Shown piece after piece: positions 1-7,688 of a stretch of 64,000 bases of DNA. This DNA comes from Pseudoduganella guangdongensis. Lineage in GTDB: Bacteria > Pseudomonadota > Gammaproteobacteria > Burkholderiales > Burkholderiaceae_D. The position numbers were made by a program, and so were the translations under genes. The notes below the pieces were generated by a model. It was not told the origin of the DNA. It did not search any database and saw nothing but the letters and a program-made list of their open reading frames with translations. Position 1 is the stretch's first letter. The number at the start of each line of letters is the position of its first letter. The stretch is taken from contig NZ_WWCJ01000023.1 in the NCBI RefSeq assembly GCF_009857475.1, positions 23,335 to 87,334 of the forward strand, read 5' to 3'.

Positions 1-385
1 GATAGAAGCAACCGATCGCCTCTTTCGGATTGCTCGCCTCATTAAACATGCCGAACACGAAGCGCCCCTGGCGGTCGCAGCGGCCATCGTTAAGGCGCGT
101 GCCAGGCTGCTCTGGCGCCACCTCGCAAATGCGGGTCAGCTCACCGCTGGCGAAGTCGAAGAACGCCAAGCCGGAGGCCAGGCCAAGCAGCAGGCGCTGG
201 TCATCGTCGGTCAGGGCAAAACAGCACAGGCGCTCCGGCATCGGCCAGCTTTGGGTTTCGCCGCTGGCCGGAGTGTGGGCGTACAGGACCGAGCGCTGTA
301 TATCCGTCCACAGCGCGCGCTGGGTACGGTCGCACCACAACACGCATTCGCCCAAGGTATTCCGCCCATCCACCAGTAACTGCAT
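1..385 (-). CDS. SMP-30/gluconolactonase-family sugar lactonase (partial, N-terminal part)
   Basis: This is the first 128 codons of a six-bladed propeller lactonase; the rest lies left of the window. The SMP-30/LRE family hydrolyses aldonolactones with one divalent metal. The early motif LGECVLW holds the usual metal-ligand Glu, and the later RLNDGRCDRQGRF matches the conserved Asn/Asp region. The ATG is preceded by a strong AGGAGG, which fixes the start. It is divergent from dgoD, so it probably opens galactono-lactone to galactonate for the genes on its right. The substrate is inferred from context; gluconolactone or arabinonolactone are alternatives. No sign of damage is visible. Confidence 0.85.
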   Translation of the reverse strand, partial: MQLLVDGRNTLGECVLWCDRTQRALWTDIQRSVLYAHTPASGETQSWPMPERLCCFALTDDDQRLLLGLASGLAFFDFASGELTRICEVAPEQPGTRLNDGRCDRQGRFVFGMFNEASNPKEAIGCFY

Positions 386-445
386 GTTTCCTCCTGTTTG
401 CATGACGTTCATTCTAGCCGCGCCCCGGAAAAGCCGCATGGCGGC

Positions 446-460
446 ATATCGCTTTGATAT
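446..460. promoter_or_regulatory. candidate LysR-type operator between lactonase and dgoD
   Basis: A perfect inverted repeat, ATATC-GCTTT-GATAT, lies in the 131-bp gap between two divergent genes. It contains the T-N11-A spacing of LysR-family sites. A LysR gene sits just downstream of dgoD, so this is its most likely operator. This is inferred from symmetry and context only. Confidence 0.4.
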
Positions 461-516
461 ACCTCGCGTGCGTTTATTCATGCTTTGCGCATGGATGGCG
501 CCATTACACTGGCCGC

Positions 517-1665
517 ATGAAGATTACCAAACTCACCACCTATCGCATCCCTCCAAGGTGGATGCTCCTGAAAATCGAGACCGACGAAGGCGTAACCGGC
601 TGGGGCGAACCCGTCATCGAAGGCAAGGCGCGCACTGTCGAAGCGGCGGTGCACGAGTACGCGCCGTACCTGGTGGGACAAGACCCGTCCCGCATCAACG
701 ACCTGTGGCAGATGATGTACCGCGCCGGTTTCTATCGCGGCGGCGCCATCCTCATGAGCGCGATTGCCGGCATTGACCAGGCGCTGTGGGACATCAAAGG
801 CAAGGTGCTGGGCGTGCCTGTGTACCAGTTGCTTGGCGGCCTGGTGCGCGACAAGATGAAGACCTATAGCTGGGTCGGCGGCGACCGTCCGGCGGATGTC
901 ATCGAAGGCATGCGCCGCCTGCGCGAGGCGGGCTTTGACACCTTCAAGATGAACGGCACCGAGGAACTGGGCATCATCGACAGCGCGCGCAAGGTGGATC
1001 AGGCCGTGCAGCGCGTGGCCGAGATTCGCAGCGCCTTCGGCGATGCGGTCGAATTCGGCCTGGACTTCCACGGCCGCGTGGCCGCGCCCATGGCCAAAGT
1101 GCTGCTGCGCGAACTGGAGCCATTCCGCCCGCTGTTCGTGGAGGAGCCGGTACTGGCGGAGCAATATGAGGTCTACCGCGCGCTGGCCGACCACACGGCC
1201 ATCCCGCTGGCAGCCGGTGAGCGCATGTACTCGCGCTTTGAGTTCAAGCACGTGTTCCAGCAAGGCGGCCTGTCCATCGTGCAGCCCGACCTGTCGCATG
1301 CCGGCGGTATTACGGAATGCCTGAAGATCGCCGCCATGGCGGAGGCCTATGACATCGCCCTGGCGCCGCACTGTCCGCTCGGACCGGTGGCGCTGGCTTC
1401 CTGCCTGCAGGTGGACTTTGTCTCGCACAACGCCGTGCTGCAGGAGCAGAGCATGGGCATTCACTACAACCAAGGCGGCGAAGTACTGGACTACGTGAAG
1501 AACAAGGAAGACTTCAAGCTCACCAACGGCTATATCCAGCCGCTGCCCAAGCCGGGCCTGGGTGTGGAGATCGATGAGGAGCGCGTGATCGAGGCAAGCC
1601 GCAACGCGCCGGACTGGCGCAACCCGGTCTGGCGCCACGAGGACGGCAGCATCGCCGAATGGTAA
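517..1665 (+). CDS. dgoD: D-galactonate dehydratase
   Basis: A cytoplasmic enolase-superfamily enzyme that removes water from D-galactonate to give 2-dehydro-3-deoxygalactonate. The 382 residues equal the E. coli DgoD length and the protein reads almost collinearly with it from MKITKLTTYR to the C-terminal Glu-Trp. Active-site motifs are visible: GLDFHGR, with the Asp and His, near residue 183, EEPVLAEQ near 209, AAGERM near 235, LSHAGG near 285 and LQEQSMGIH near 310. An in-frame start at 454 would add 21 residues without similarity to the family, so the ATG at 517 is chosen. It heads the dgo gene set, 12 nt before a LysR gene. The assignment is very secure. Confidence 0.97.
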   Translation: MKITKLTTYRIPPRWMLLKIETDEGVTGWGEPVIEGKARTVEAAVHEYAPYLVGQDPSRINDLWQMMYRAGFYRGGAILMSAIAGIDQALWDIKGKVLGVPVYQLLGGLVRDKMKTYSWVGGDRPADVIEGMRRLREAGFDTFKMNGTEELGIIDSARKVDQAVQRVAEIRSAFGDAVEFGLDFHGRVAAPMAKVLLRELEPFRPLFVEEPVLAEQYEVYRALADHTAIPLAAGERMYSRFEFKHVFQQGGLSIVQPDLSHAGGITECLKIAAMAEAYDIALAPHCPLGPVALASCLQVDFVSHNAVLQEQSMGIHYNQGGEVLDYVKNKEDFKLTNGYIQPLPKPGLGVEIDEERVIEASRNAPDWRNPVWRHEDGSIAEW

Positions 1666-1677
1666 AGGAGTGAAGGC

Positions 1678-2685
1678 ATGGCGTTTGACGGACGGGTACT
1701 GCTCAACTATGATGGGGAAGCCCTTGCCGTCAGAACGCAGATGTCCGATCCTCGCTCACAACGCTTTGTCCGCTCCTACCTGAAAACCAAGCACCTGGTG
1801 CTGTTGGTGGAACTTGGCCGCCATGGCTCGATCATGCATGCGGCGCAGGCGGCCAACCTGACCCAGCCTGCGGCATCCAAGCTGCTGGGGGAGCTGGAAC
1901 ATGCCCTGGGCGTGCCCCTGTTCGAGCGCCTGCCGCGCGGCGTCGAACCCACTTCTTACGGCAAAACCCTGATCCGCCGCGCCGGCGCCGCGCTGGCGGA
2001 AATGGATGCAGCCCACCAGGAAATCATTGAACTGCAGTCCGGCCTGCGCGGCCGGGTCGCCGTGGGCGCCATCCTGACGCCGGCCGCCACCCTGGTGCCG
2101 CCGGCCGTGACCCTGCTCAAATCGCGCCACGCGCAGCTGCATGTCTCGATCGATGTCGACAGCAGCCGCCAGCTGCTGGACCGCCTGCGCGCGGGCGAGC
2201 TGGATATCGTCATCGGCCGCGTGACCGATGCGGCGATTGCGGGCGAACTCAATTTCGAACCGATTACCGACGAGCCGCACTGCCTGGTGGCGCGCAAAGG
2301 CCACCCTTTGCTGCACGGCGGTGAAGTCACGCTGGCGCAACTGGCGCGCCAGACCTGGATCCTGCCGCCGGAGGGCAGCGTGGTGCGCGAACGCCTGGCC
2401 GCCCTGTTCATGTCGCAGGCGCTGGAGCAGCCGTCGGAGACCATTTCCACCATGGCGCTGCCGGTGGTCACCCAGCTGCTGATGGGGAGTGATATGGTGG
2501 CGCCGATGGCGGTGGAGCTGGTGCAGCCTTTCCTGGACAGCGGCCTGCTGGGCACCCTGCCGATCGACCTGCACCTGCGTATGGACGTGTATGGCTTCAT
2601 CACCCGCCGCAACCACAAGCTGTCACCCGGCGCCGAATCCATGCTGGAAACGCTGCGCGAGCTGGCCTGCTATGCCAAAAACTGA
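1678..2685 (+). CDS. LysR-family transcriptional regulator of galactose/galactonate catabolism
   Basis: A 335-residue LysR regulator. The winged helix-turn-helix spans about residues 34-95, with recognition segment LTQPAASKLLGELE, followed by a periplasmic-binding-protein-like effector domain to about 325. It resembles the GbpR class of sugar-binding-protein regulators in tone, but that subgroup call is weak. The ATG at 1678 has GGAG 9 nt upstream; a second ATG at 1741 would give a more typical N-terminus. The gene sits between dgoD and dgoK, so it probably senses galactonate or a downstream intermediate and controls this operon and the divergent lactonase. Confidence 0.88.
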   Translation: MAFDGRVLLNYDGEALAVRTQMSDPRSQRFVRSYLKTKHLVLLVELGRHGSIMHAAQAANLTQPAASKLLGELEHALGVPLFERLPRGVEPTSYGKTLIRRAGAALAEMDAAHQEIIELQSGLRGRVAVGAILTPAATLVPPAVTLLKSRHAQLHVSIDVDSSRQLLDRLRAGELDIVIGRVTDAAIAGELNFEPITDEPHCLVARKGHPLLHGGEVTLAQLARQTWILPPEGSVVRERLAALFMSQALEQPSETISTMALPVVTQLLMGSDMVAPMAVELVQPFLDSGLLGTLPIDLHLRMDVYGFITRRNHKLSPGAESMLETLRELACYAKN

Positions 2686-2742
2686 TAGCTGGCCGCAAAA
2701 ACTGCCATAGCTGGCCAGCAGGTGGGCGCGTAGCATGGCTCC

Positions 2743-3618
2743 ATGAATACGTCCGCCTCTGCTCCCAAACACGTACTCGGCATCGACTGGGGAACCAGTA
2801 ACCGCCGGGCCTATCTCATTGATCCAAGCGGCGAGTGCCGCGCGCGCCATACCGACGACCAGGGCATGCTGGCTGCCCGTCCGCACTTCGCCCAATCCAT
2901 CGACCACCTGCTGGCCGCCATGACGCTGCCGCTGGACACGCCAGTGATCGCCTCCGGCATGGTGGGCAGCGCGCAGGGCTGGCATGAAGTGCCCTACCTC
3001 GATATTTCGGTGCCGCTGCACGAGCTGCCCGGCCGCCTGCTGCGCGCTGCGCCCAACCGCTTCATCGTGCCGGGCTATTGCCAGCGCGGCGCGGAAGTCG
3101 ATGTCATGCGCGGCGAGGAAACCCAGCTGCTTGGCGCCCTGGCGCTGGGCCGGGACGACGGCTGGGTGGTGCTGCCCGGCACCCACAGCAAATGGGTGCT
3201 GCTGCGCGCTGGTGCGATTCAGCAGATCCGCACTTATATGACTGGCGAGCTGTTTGCAACGCTGGGGGCGCATGGCACCCTGGCGCCGCTGTTGGGCGGG
3301 CCGGAGGATGCCGACGCTTTCACGGCCGGCATCGACGCGGCCCGCCTGCGCGCGCCGTTGAGCAATGCCTTGTTCCGCGTCCGTGCCCGCGTGGTGTCCG
3401 GCGCCATGCCGGCTGCCCATGCCCGCTCTTTCCTGAGCGGACTGCTGATCGGCACCGAGTTCGTGGCGGCGCAGGATATGTCGTCCAGCGTGGCGTCCAT
3501 TTGCTCGCCGGCGCTGCAGCAGCACTACGCGGTTGCCGCCGCCCAGTTCGGGATCACGCTGGAAAGCCTGGATCCGGATCGCGTTTATTGCGCCGCCCTG
3601 GCGCGCTTCTTCGATTGA
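2743..3618 (+). CDS. dgoK: 2-dehydro-3-deoxygalactonokinase
   Basis: Phosphorylates 2-dehydro-3-deoxygalactonate with ATP, the second step after DgoD. The 291-residue protein has the family signatures: N-terminal LGIDWGTSNRRAYL (phosphate-binding loop), DVMRGEETQLLGAL in the middle, and LPGTHSKWVLL. It starts 57 nt after the LysR stop, a gap that carries two copies of ATAGCTGGCC about 21 nt apart, and ends 8 nt before dgoA. The two genes are almost certainly co-transcribed. Length and motifs are typical of the family and no lesion is visible. Confidence 0.95.
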   Translation: MNTSASAPKHVLGIDWGTSNRRAYLIDPSGECRARHTDDQGMLAARPHFAQSIDHLLAAMTLPLDTPVIASGMVGSAQGWHEVPYLDISVPLHELPGRLLRAAPNRFIVPGYCQRGAEVDVMRGEETQLLGALALGRDDGWVVLPGTHSKWVLLRAGAIQQIRTYMTGELFATLGAHGTLAPLLGGPEDADAFTAGIDAARLRAPLSNALFRVRARVVSGAMPAAHARSFLSGLLIGTEFVAAQDMSSSVASICSPALQQHYAVAAAQFGITLESLDPDRVYCAALARFFD

Positions 3619-3626
3619 GAGCCTTG

Positions 3627-4238
3627 ATGAATCCACACCAGTTTGAACTTCCCCTGGTCGCGATCTTGCGCGGTTTGTCCCCAAGCGATGCGCCGGCGGT
3701 CGGCGCGGCGCTGTTCGAGGCCGGCTTCCGCCTGCTGGAAGTGCCGCTGAACCGACCCGGCGCGCTGGAGTCGATCCGCGTGCTGGCCGGGATGGCGCCG
3801 GACGATGCGATAGTCGGCGGCGGCACCATGTTGACCGTGGCCGATGTCGATGCGGTGGCGGCGGCAGGCGGCCGCCTGTTCGTCTCGCCCAACTGCCGCC
3901 CGGCGGTAATCGCCCATGCCGCCGCGCGCGGCATGCTGTGCGCGCCTGGCGTGGCCACGCCGACCGAAGCCTTCGATGCGCTGGATGCGGGTGCGCACGC
4001 GCTCAAGCTGTTCCCGGCTGAATCGATTGGCGTGGCGGGGGTAAAGGCGCTGCGCACCGTGCTGCCGGCCGGTACGCCGCTGTGGCCTGTGGGCGGGGTG
4101 ACGCCGGAACAACTGCCGGCGTGGAAGGATGCCGGTGCCACCGGCGCCGGCATTGGCAGCCAGCTGTATGCGCCAGGCGTCGCACTGGACGCGCTGGCGC
4201 AGCGCGCCGCCGCTTACGCGGCCGCCTGGCGCGCGTAA
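3627..4238 (+). CDS. dgoA: 2-dehydro-3-deoxy-6-phosphogalactonate aldolase
   Basis: Class I aldolase of the KDPG/KDPGal family, 203 residues. It splits 2-dehydro-3-deoxy-6-phosphogalactonate into pyruvate and glyceraldehyde 3-phosphate. The catalytic Glu lies in EVPLNRP near residue 40 and the Schiff-base Lys in ALKLFPAE near 130; GGGTML and GGVTPEQ are the phosphate and active-site loops. The ATG at 3627 is chosen because family similarity begins with it. It completes the De Ley-Doudoroff lower pathway. Its last 25 nt overlap the 3' end of the convergent transporter gene. The position beside dgoK argues for KDPGal rather than KDPG as substrate. Confidence 0.95.
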   Translation: MNPHQFELPLVAILRGLSPSDAPAVGAALFEAGFRLLEVPLNRPGALESIRVLAGMAPDDAIVGGGTMLTVADVDAVAAAGGRLFVSPNCRPAVIAHAAARGMLCAPGVATPTEAFDALDAGAHALKLFPAESIGVAGVKALRTVLPAGTPLWPVGGVTPEQLPAWKDAGATGAGIGSQLYAPGVALDALAQRAAAYAAAWRA

Positions 4239-5887
4239 ATCACTGCCAGCAGCACGCAGACTGCGGCCGAGCCTACGGCAAAGCCGCGGTCCACCGCGAA
4301 CAGGCGGCGTTCCACCACCAGCGCTTTTGCAGCGCCATCCCGTTTGCCGGCGAGGCTGATCATCACCATGCCTGCCACGACTGCGAAGAACACCAGGAAC
4401 ATGCGGTCGATGAAGGGGATTTCATACACGCCGCTGCCATTGTCGGCAGCCCAGCCGATCGGCCCCAGGAAGGACAGGTCCATCATCTGCGGCAGGAACT
4501 TGAGGATGACCGAGAACACCAGGCCGCCCACCGTCGCAAACATGGCTGCCGCACTGGTGGCTTTCTTCCAGAAGAAGCCAAGCAGGAACATGGCGAGGAT
4601 GCCGGGCGAGACGAAGCCGGTGTATTCCTGGATGTACTGGAAGCCGCCCTTCTTGTCGATGCCCAGCATGGGGGCGATCAACACGGCAATCGCCATGGCC
4701 ACCACCACCGAGACGCGGCCAACCCAGACCATGCGTTCTTCGCTGGCCTTCGGGTTGATGCGGCCGCGATACAGGTCGAGCGTGAAAATGGTGGCGATGC
4801 TGTTTGCCTTGCCGGCCAGCGAGGCAACCACGGCGGCGGTCAGCGCGGCGAAGGCGATGCCTTTCAGGCCGGAGGGCAGCAATGCCAGCAGGGTCGGGTA
4901 GGCGCGGTCGGGATTCAGCTCACCGCCTTCGCGCAGCGCGCCGCCCAGGGCGCCAGATTGGTCCAGCGCATAGGCTGCGATACCCGGCAGGACGACGATG
5001 ATCGGCATCAGCAGCTTGAGGAAGGCGGCGAACAGCAGGCCTTTGCGGGCGGTCGGCAGGTCGGCGCCGAGGGCGCGCTGGGTGATGTACTGGTTGCAGC
5101 CCCAGTAGTTCAAGTTGGCGATCCACACGCCGCCGATCAGGATACTCAGGCCCGGCAGGTCCATATAGCTTGGGTGGTCGCGCGAGAGCACCATGTCGAA
5201 GTGGCCGTTGGCGCGCGCCAGCAGCTCGCCGGCGCCGGCGATGGCGCCCTCCTTGCCGGCCAGGCCAGCCACCAGGTCGAGCGCGAGCCAGGTGGTGACC
5301 AGGCCGCCGATTATCAGGCAGACCACCTGGATCACGTCGGTGTAGCCGATCACCTTCATGCCGCCCAGGGTGATGACGGTGGCGAACAAGGCCATGAACA
5401 GCATGCAGGGCAGCACGCCGACGCCGGACACGCTATTGATCGCCAGCGCGCCGAGGTAGAGGATGGAGGTCAGGTTGACCACGATATACAGGCCAAGCCA
5501 GAACAAGGCCATGGTCATTGCCACGCCCTTGCCGTAGCGCCGTTCCAGGAACTGGGGCATGGTGTAGATGTGGTTCTTCAGGTAGACCGGCATGAAGAAG
5601 ATGGCGACCACGATCAGGGTGGCGGCGGCCATCAGCTCATACACGGCGATGGCCATGCCGATCTTGAAGCCGGCGCCGCTCATGCCGATGAACTGCTCGG
5701 CCGAGATGTTGGAGGCGATCAGGGAGGCGCCGATGGCCCACCATGTCAGCGAGCCCTCGGCCAGGAAGTAGTCGCGCGAGGCGGAGCCGGAACCGGCGTT
5801 CTTGCGCCGGTAAATCCAGAACCCGTAGGCCGCCACCACGACGAAATAGACAAGGAATACGACGGTATCAAGCGTAGTTATTTTCAT
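4214..5887 (-). CDS. sodium/sugar symporter of the SSS (SGLT-like) family
   Basis: A 557-residue inner-membrane protein with about 14 hydrophobic segments. The N-terminal YFLAEGSLTWWAIGASLIAS and NISAEQFIG are solute:sodium symporter signatures, and the order of segments resembles the Vibrio galactose transporter vSGLT. It should bring in galactose or a related sugar with Na+. It converges on dgoA with a 25-nt tail overlap, so it has its own promoter in the 5888-6074 region. The substrate is inferred from the dgo genes. The gene is intact and of normal family length. Confidence 0.9.
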   Translation of the reverse strand: MKITTLDTVVFLVYFVVVAAYGFWIYRRKNAGSGSASRDYFLAEGSLTWWAIGASLIASNISAEQFIGMSGAGFKIGMAIAVYELMAAATLIVVAIFFMPVYLKNHIYTMPQFLERRYGKGVAMTMALFWLGLYIVVNLTSILYLGALAINSVSGVGVLPCMLFMALFATVITLGGMKVIGYTDVIQVVCLIIGGLVTTWLALDLVAGLAGKEGAIAGAGELLARANGHFDMVLSRDHPSYMDLPGLSILIGGVWIANLNYWGCNQYITQRALGADLPTARKGLLFAAFLKLLMPIIVVLPGIAAYALDQSGALGGALREGGELNPDRAYPTLLALLPSGLKGIAFAALTAAVVASLAGKANSIATIFTLDLYRGRINPKASEERMVWVGRVSVVVAMAIAVLIAPMLGIDKKGGFQYIQEYTGFVSPGILAMFLLGFFWKKATSAAAMFATVGGLVFSVILKFLPQMMDLSFLGPIGWAADNGSGVYEIPFIDRMFLVFFAVVAGMVMISLAGKRDGAAKALVVERRLFAVDRGFAVGSAAVCVLLAVIYARQAAA

Positions 5888-6074
5888 GGGTGCTTTGTCT
5901 CCTTAATAGCAGGAGATTAACGTATTCACTTGCCAACAGTTATGCGGAAAGCACTTCCTGCTATGAATTTCTGAGATAACAGCGCAACGGCCCAAGCGAT
6001 CCGCCGCGAGAGACAATGCCTGGCCTGAGGCGGCGGATTGCCGGGCTGTACTAGCTGTGGCAATATCGTGGCCT

Positions 6075-6572
6075 ATGAAAAGCCTCTACTCCCTGCTGCT
6101 CGCGGCCAGCATTGCCCTGCCCCTGCAGGCCTGCGCCGAAACCTATCATATCTATGTGAGCCGGCACGGCGAGAAGGCCGTGTCGGAGAGCAAGGACCCG
6201 CCGCTGACGGCGGCAGGCGAGCAGCGCGCGCACCGCATTGCGCTCATGTTGAAGGACGCGGGCATCAAGCAGGTCTACAGCACGGCCTACCAGCGCACGC
6301 GCCAGACCGCCACGCCAACAGCGCAGCAATTCGGCGTGCCGGTGCAAACCTATGACCCGGGCAAGCACGCGGAGTTTGCAAAGCAGCTGCGCAGCGCCGC
6401 TGGCGGCAACGCGCTGCTGGTGGGCCATTCGAACACGGTGCCGGACCTGGTGCGCCAACTGGGCGGCGAGCCCGGCGCGGAGATTGCGGACGACGAGTAC
6501 AGCCGCCTCTACCAGCTCACCTTCACCGACGACGGCAAAGTCGCCACCCGCGTCCTGAGCTCGCAGCCGTAA
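6075..6572 (+). CDS. periplasmic histidine phosphatase (phosphoglycerate mutase-like)
   Basis: A 165-residue histidine-phosphatase-superfamily protein. It has an export signal (about residues 1-21), the catalytic RHG motif at residues 30-32 and a second catalytic His in LLVGHSNT. Arg and Glu of the pocket are expected around YQRTRQTA. LPLQAC at the end of the signal could be a lipobox or a normal signal-peptidase site. A start six codons upstream is possible, but it would place charged and polar residues before the signal. The substrate is unknown; the family includes SixA-like and general phosphomonoesterases. Its 3' end overlaps the convergent PEP-CTERM gene by 50 nt. Confidence 0.82.
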   Translation: MKSLYSLLLAASIALPLQACAETYHIYVSRHGEKAVSESKDPPLTAAGEQRAHRIALMLKDAGIKQVYSTAYQRTRQTATPTAQQFGVPVQTYDPGKHAEFAKQLRSAAGGNALLVGHSNTVPDLVRQLGGEPGAEIADDEYSRLYQLTFTDDGKVATRVLSSQP

Positions 6573-7245
6573 TTACCGCCATGCCGGCCAGCAGCAGCAG
6601 CCACGCGGCCGGCTCGGGCACCGGGAAGATCGCCCACACCTCCATGGCGCCATACGTGACATTGGGCGATTTATAGTCGCGCCCATCGAGCAGGCTGGAG
6701 TCGAAGTTGCTGCGCACGGGGTCGATATAGGAATACATGCTTGAATAGCCGCCGTTGGTCAGGTCCCACGGCACGTACAGGTCATGCCCGGCGCCGAACA
6801 CCGGGCCGACGCGCGCGTCGTTCCAGGTCTGAAAGGAGCCGACCGTGTCCAGCGCATAGGTGCGCGGGGTTTGGCGGCTGATGTGGCGCCCGGTCAGGTT
6901 GAACAGAAAGGCCGTGCGCAGCTCGTTCTCGGTGGTGATATTGAAACTGCCGCGCGAATGCCAGCTTTGCGGATTGTAGCCGCCCACCTTGAAGGTTTGG
7001 CCCAGTTCGGTGGTCGCCTCCATCACGGTAAAGGTACGGCCCTTGCCATCGACAGCGGCATGGAAATCGGCCGCCGTCTGGCCGTCGCGCTTCTTGTACA
7101 GGCGCTCCAGCCTGATTGGACCATTTCCCAGCCATCGCGCCAGCTGGGTTTTGTCCGCCTCCGTCAGCAACGGCGTCGCGCCGTATGCCGCAGGCAAGGC
7201 TAGCAAAATGATTGCGCCGAGCAGGCGCGTGAGGAACTTGGCCAT
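6523..7245 (-). CDS. PEP-CTERM exported protein with TLDc-like domain
   Basis: A 240-residue exported protein. Residues 1-22 form a Sec signal. About residues 48-120 read like a TLDc domain: LYKKRDGQTAADFH, then DGKGRTFTVM, GGYNPQSWHS and AFLFNLTG follow the order of TLDc hallmarks. At residue 209 a VPEP motif, a hydrophobic helix and an Arg-rich tail make a PEP-CTERM sorting signal, cut by exosortase EpsH/XrtA in exopolysaccharide-producing bacteria. GGAGG precedes the ATG. No exosortase gene is in the window. Function is unknown; a surface or matrix role is inferred. TLDc domains are best known in eukaryotic oxidation-resistance proteins. Confidence 0.85.
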   Translation of the reverse strand: MAKFLTRLLGAIILLALPAAYGATPLLTEADKTQLARWLGNGPIRLERLYKKRDGQTAADFHAAVDGKGRTFTVMEATTELGQTFKVGGYNPQSWHSRGSFNITTENELRTAFLFNLTGRHISRQTPRTYALDTVGSFQTWNDARVGPVFGAGHDLYVPWDLTNGGYSSMYSYIDPVRSNFDSSLLDGRDYKSPNVTYGAMEVWAIFPVPEPAAWLLLLAGMAVITAASSGRGWRLCRRR

Positions 7246-7286
7246 GGCATGACACCTCCACGGCCGACTATATCACTTCAAAAAAA

Positions 7287-7679
7287 TTATGCGGGCACGA
7301 CTGCCGTGACTTCGATTTCGACCCGGGCGCGCGGCTCCAGCAGGCCCGCCACCTCCACCGCCGTCATGGCCGGATAGTGCTTGCCGATCAGTTCACGGTA
7401 GATGGCGCCGATCTGCGGGTAAGCGCCCACATACTCATGCTTATCGACCACGTACCAGGTCATGCGGGCAATGTGTTCCGGGCCGCCGCCCGCCTCTTTC
7501 AGCACGGCCAGCACGTTCTGCAGCGCTTGCCGTACCTGGCCGGCAAAATCGTCGGTCTGGAACTGGCACTCGGCATCCCAGCCGATCATGCCGCTGACAA
7601 ACACCATGCGGCCGCTGGCCGCAATCCCGTTGGAATAGCCGCGTGGGCGGGCCCAGCCCGGCGGTTGCAAGACTTGCAT
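7287..7679 (-). CDS. RidA-family (YjgF/YER057c/UK114) enamine/imine deaminase
   Basis: A 130-residue protein of the RidA family, which hydrolyses reactive enamine or imine intermediates to ketones and ammonia. Family features are FVSGMIGWD near residue 30, the central QVRQALQNVLAVL helix and a C-terminal VEIEVTAVV strand with the conserved Arg just before it (PRARVEIE). AAGGAG lies just upstream of the ATG. It is the last gene of the 2-aminobenzoate operon, 9 nt after the acyl-CoA dehydrogenase. It probably releases ammonium from an amino-substituted ring-reduction product, an inference from context. Confidence 0.88.
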   Translation of the reverse strand: MQVLQPPGWARPRGYSNGIAASGRMVFVSGMIGWDAECQFQTDDFAGQVRQALQNVLAVLKEAGGGPEHIARMTWYVVDKHEYVGAYPQIGAIYRELIGKHYPAMTAVEVAGLLEPRARVEIEVTAVVPA

Positions 7680-7688
7680 AGTGACTCC

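Noticed and set aside
454..516. Upstream in-frame start for dgoD
   Set aside because: Adds 21 residues not found in DgoD proteins and crosses the divergent promoter with its palindrome.
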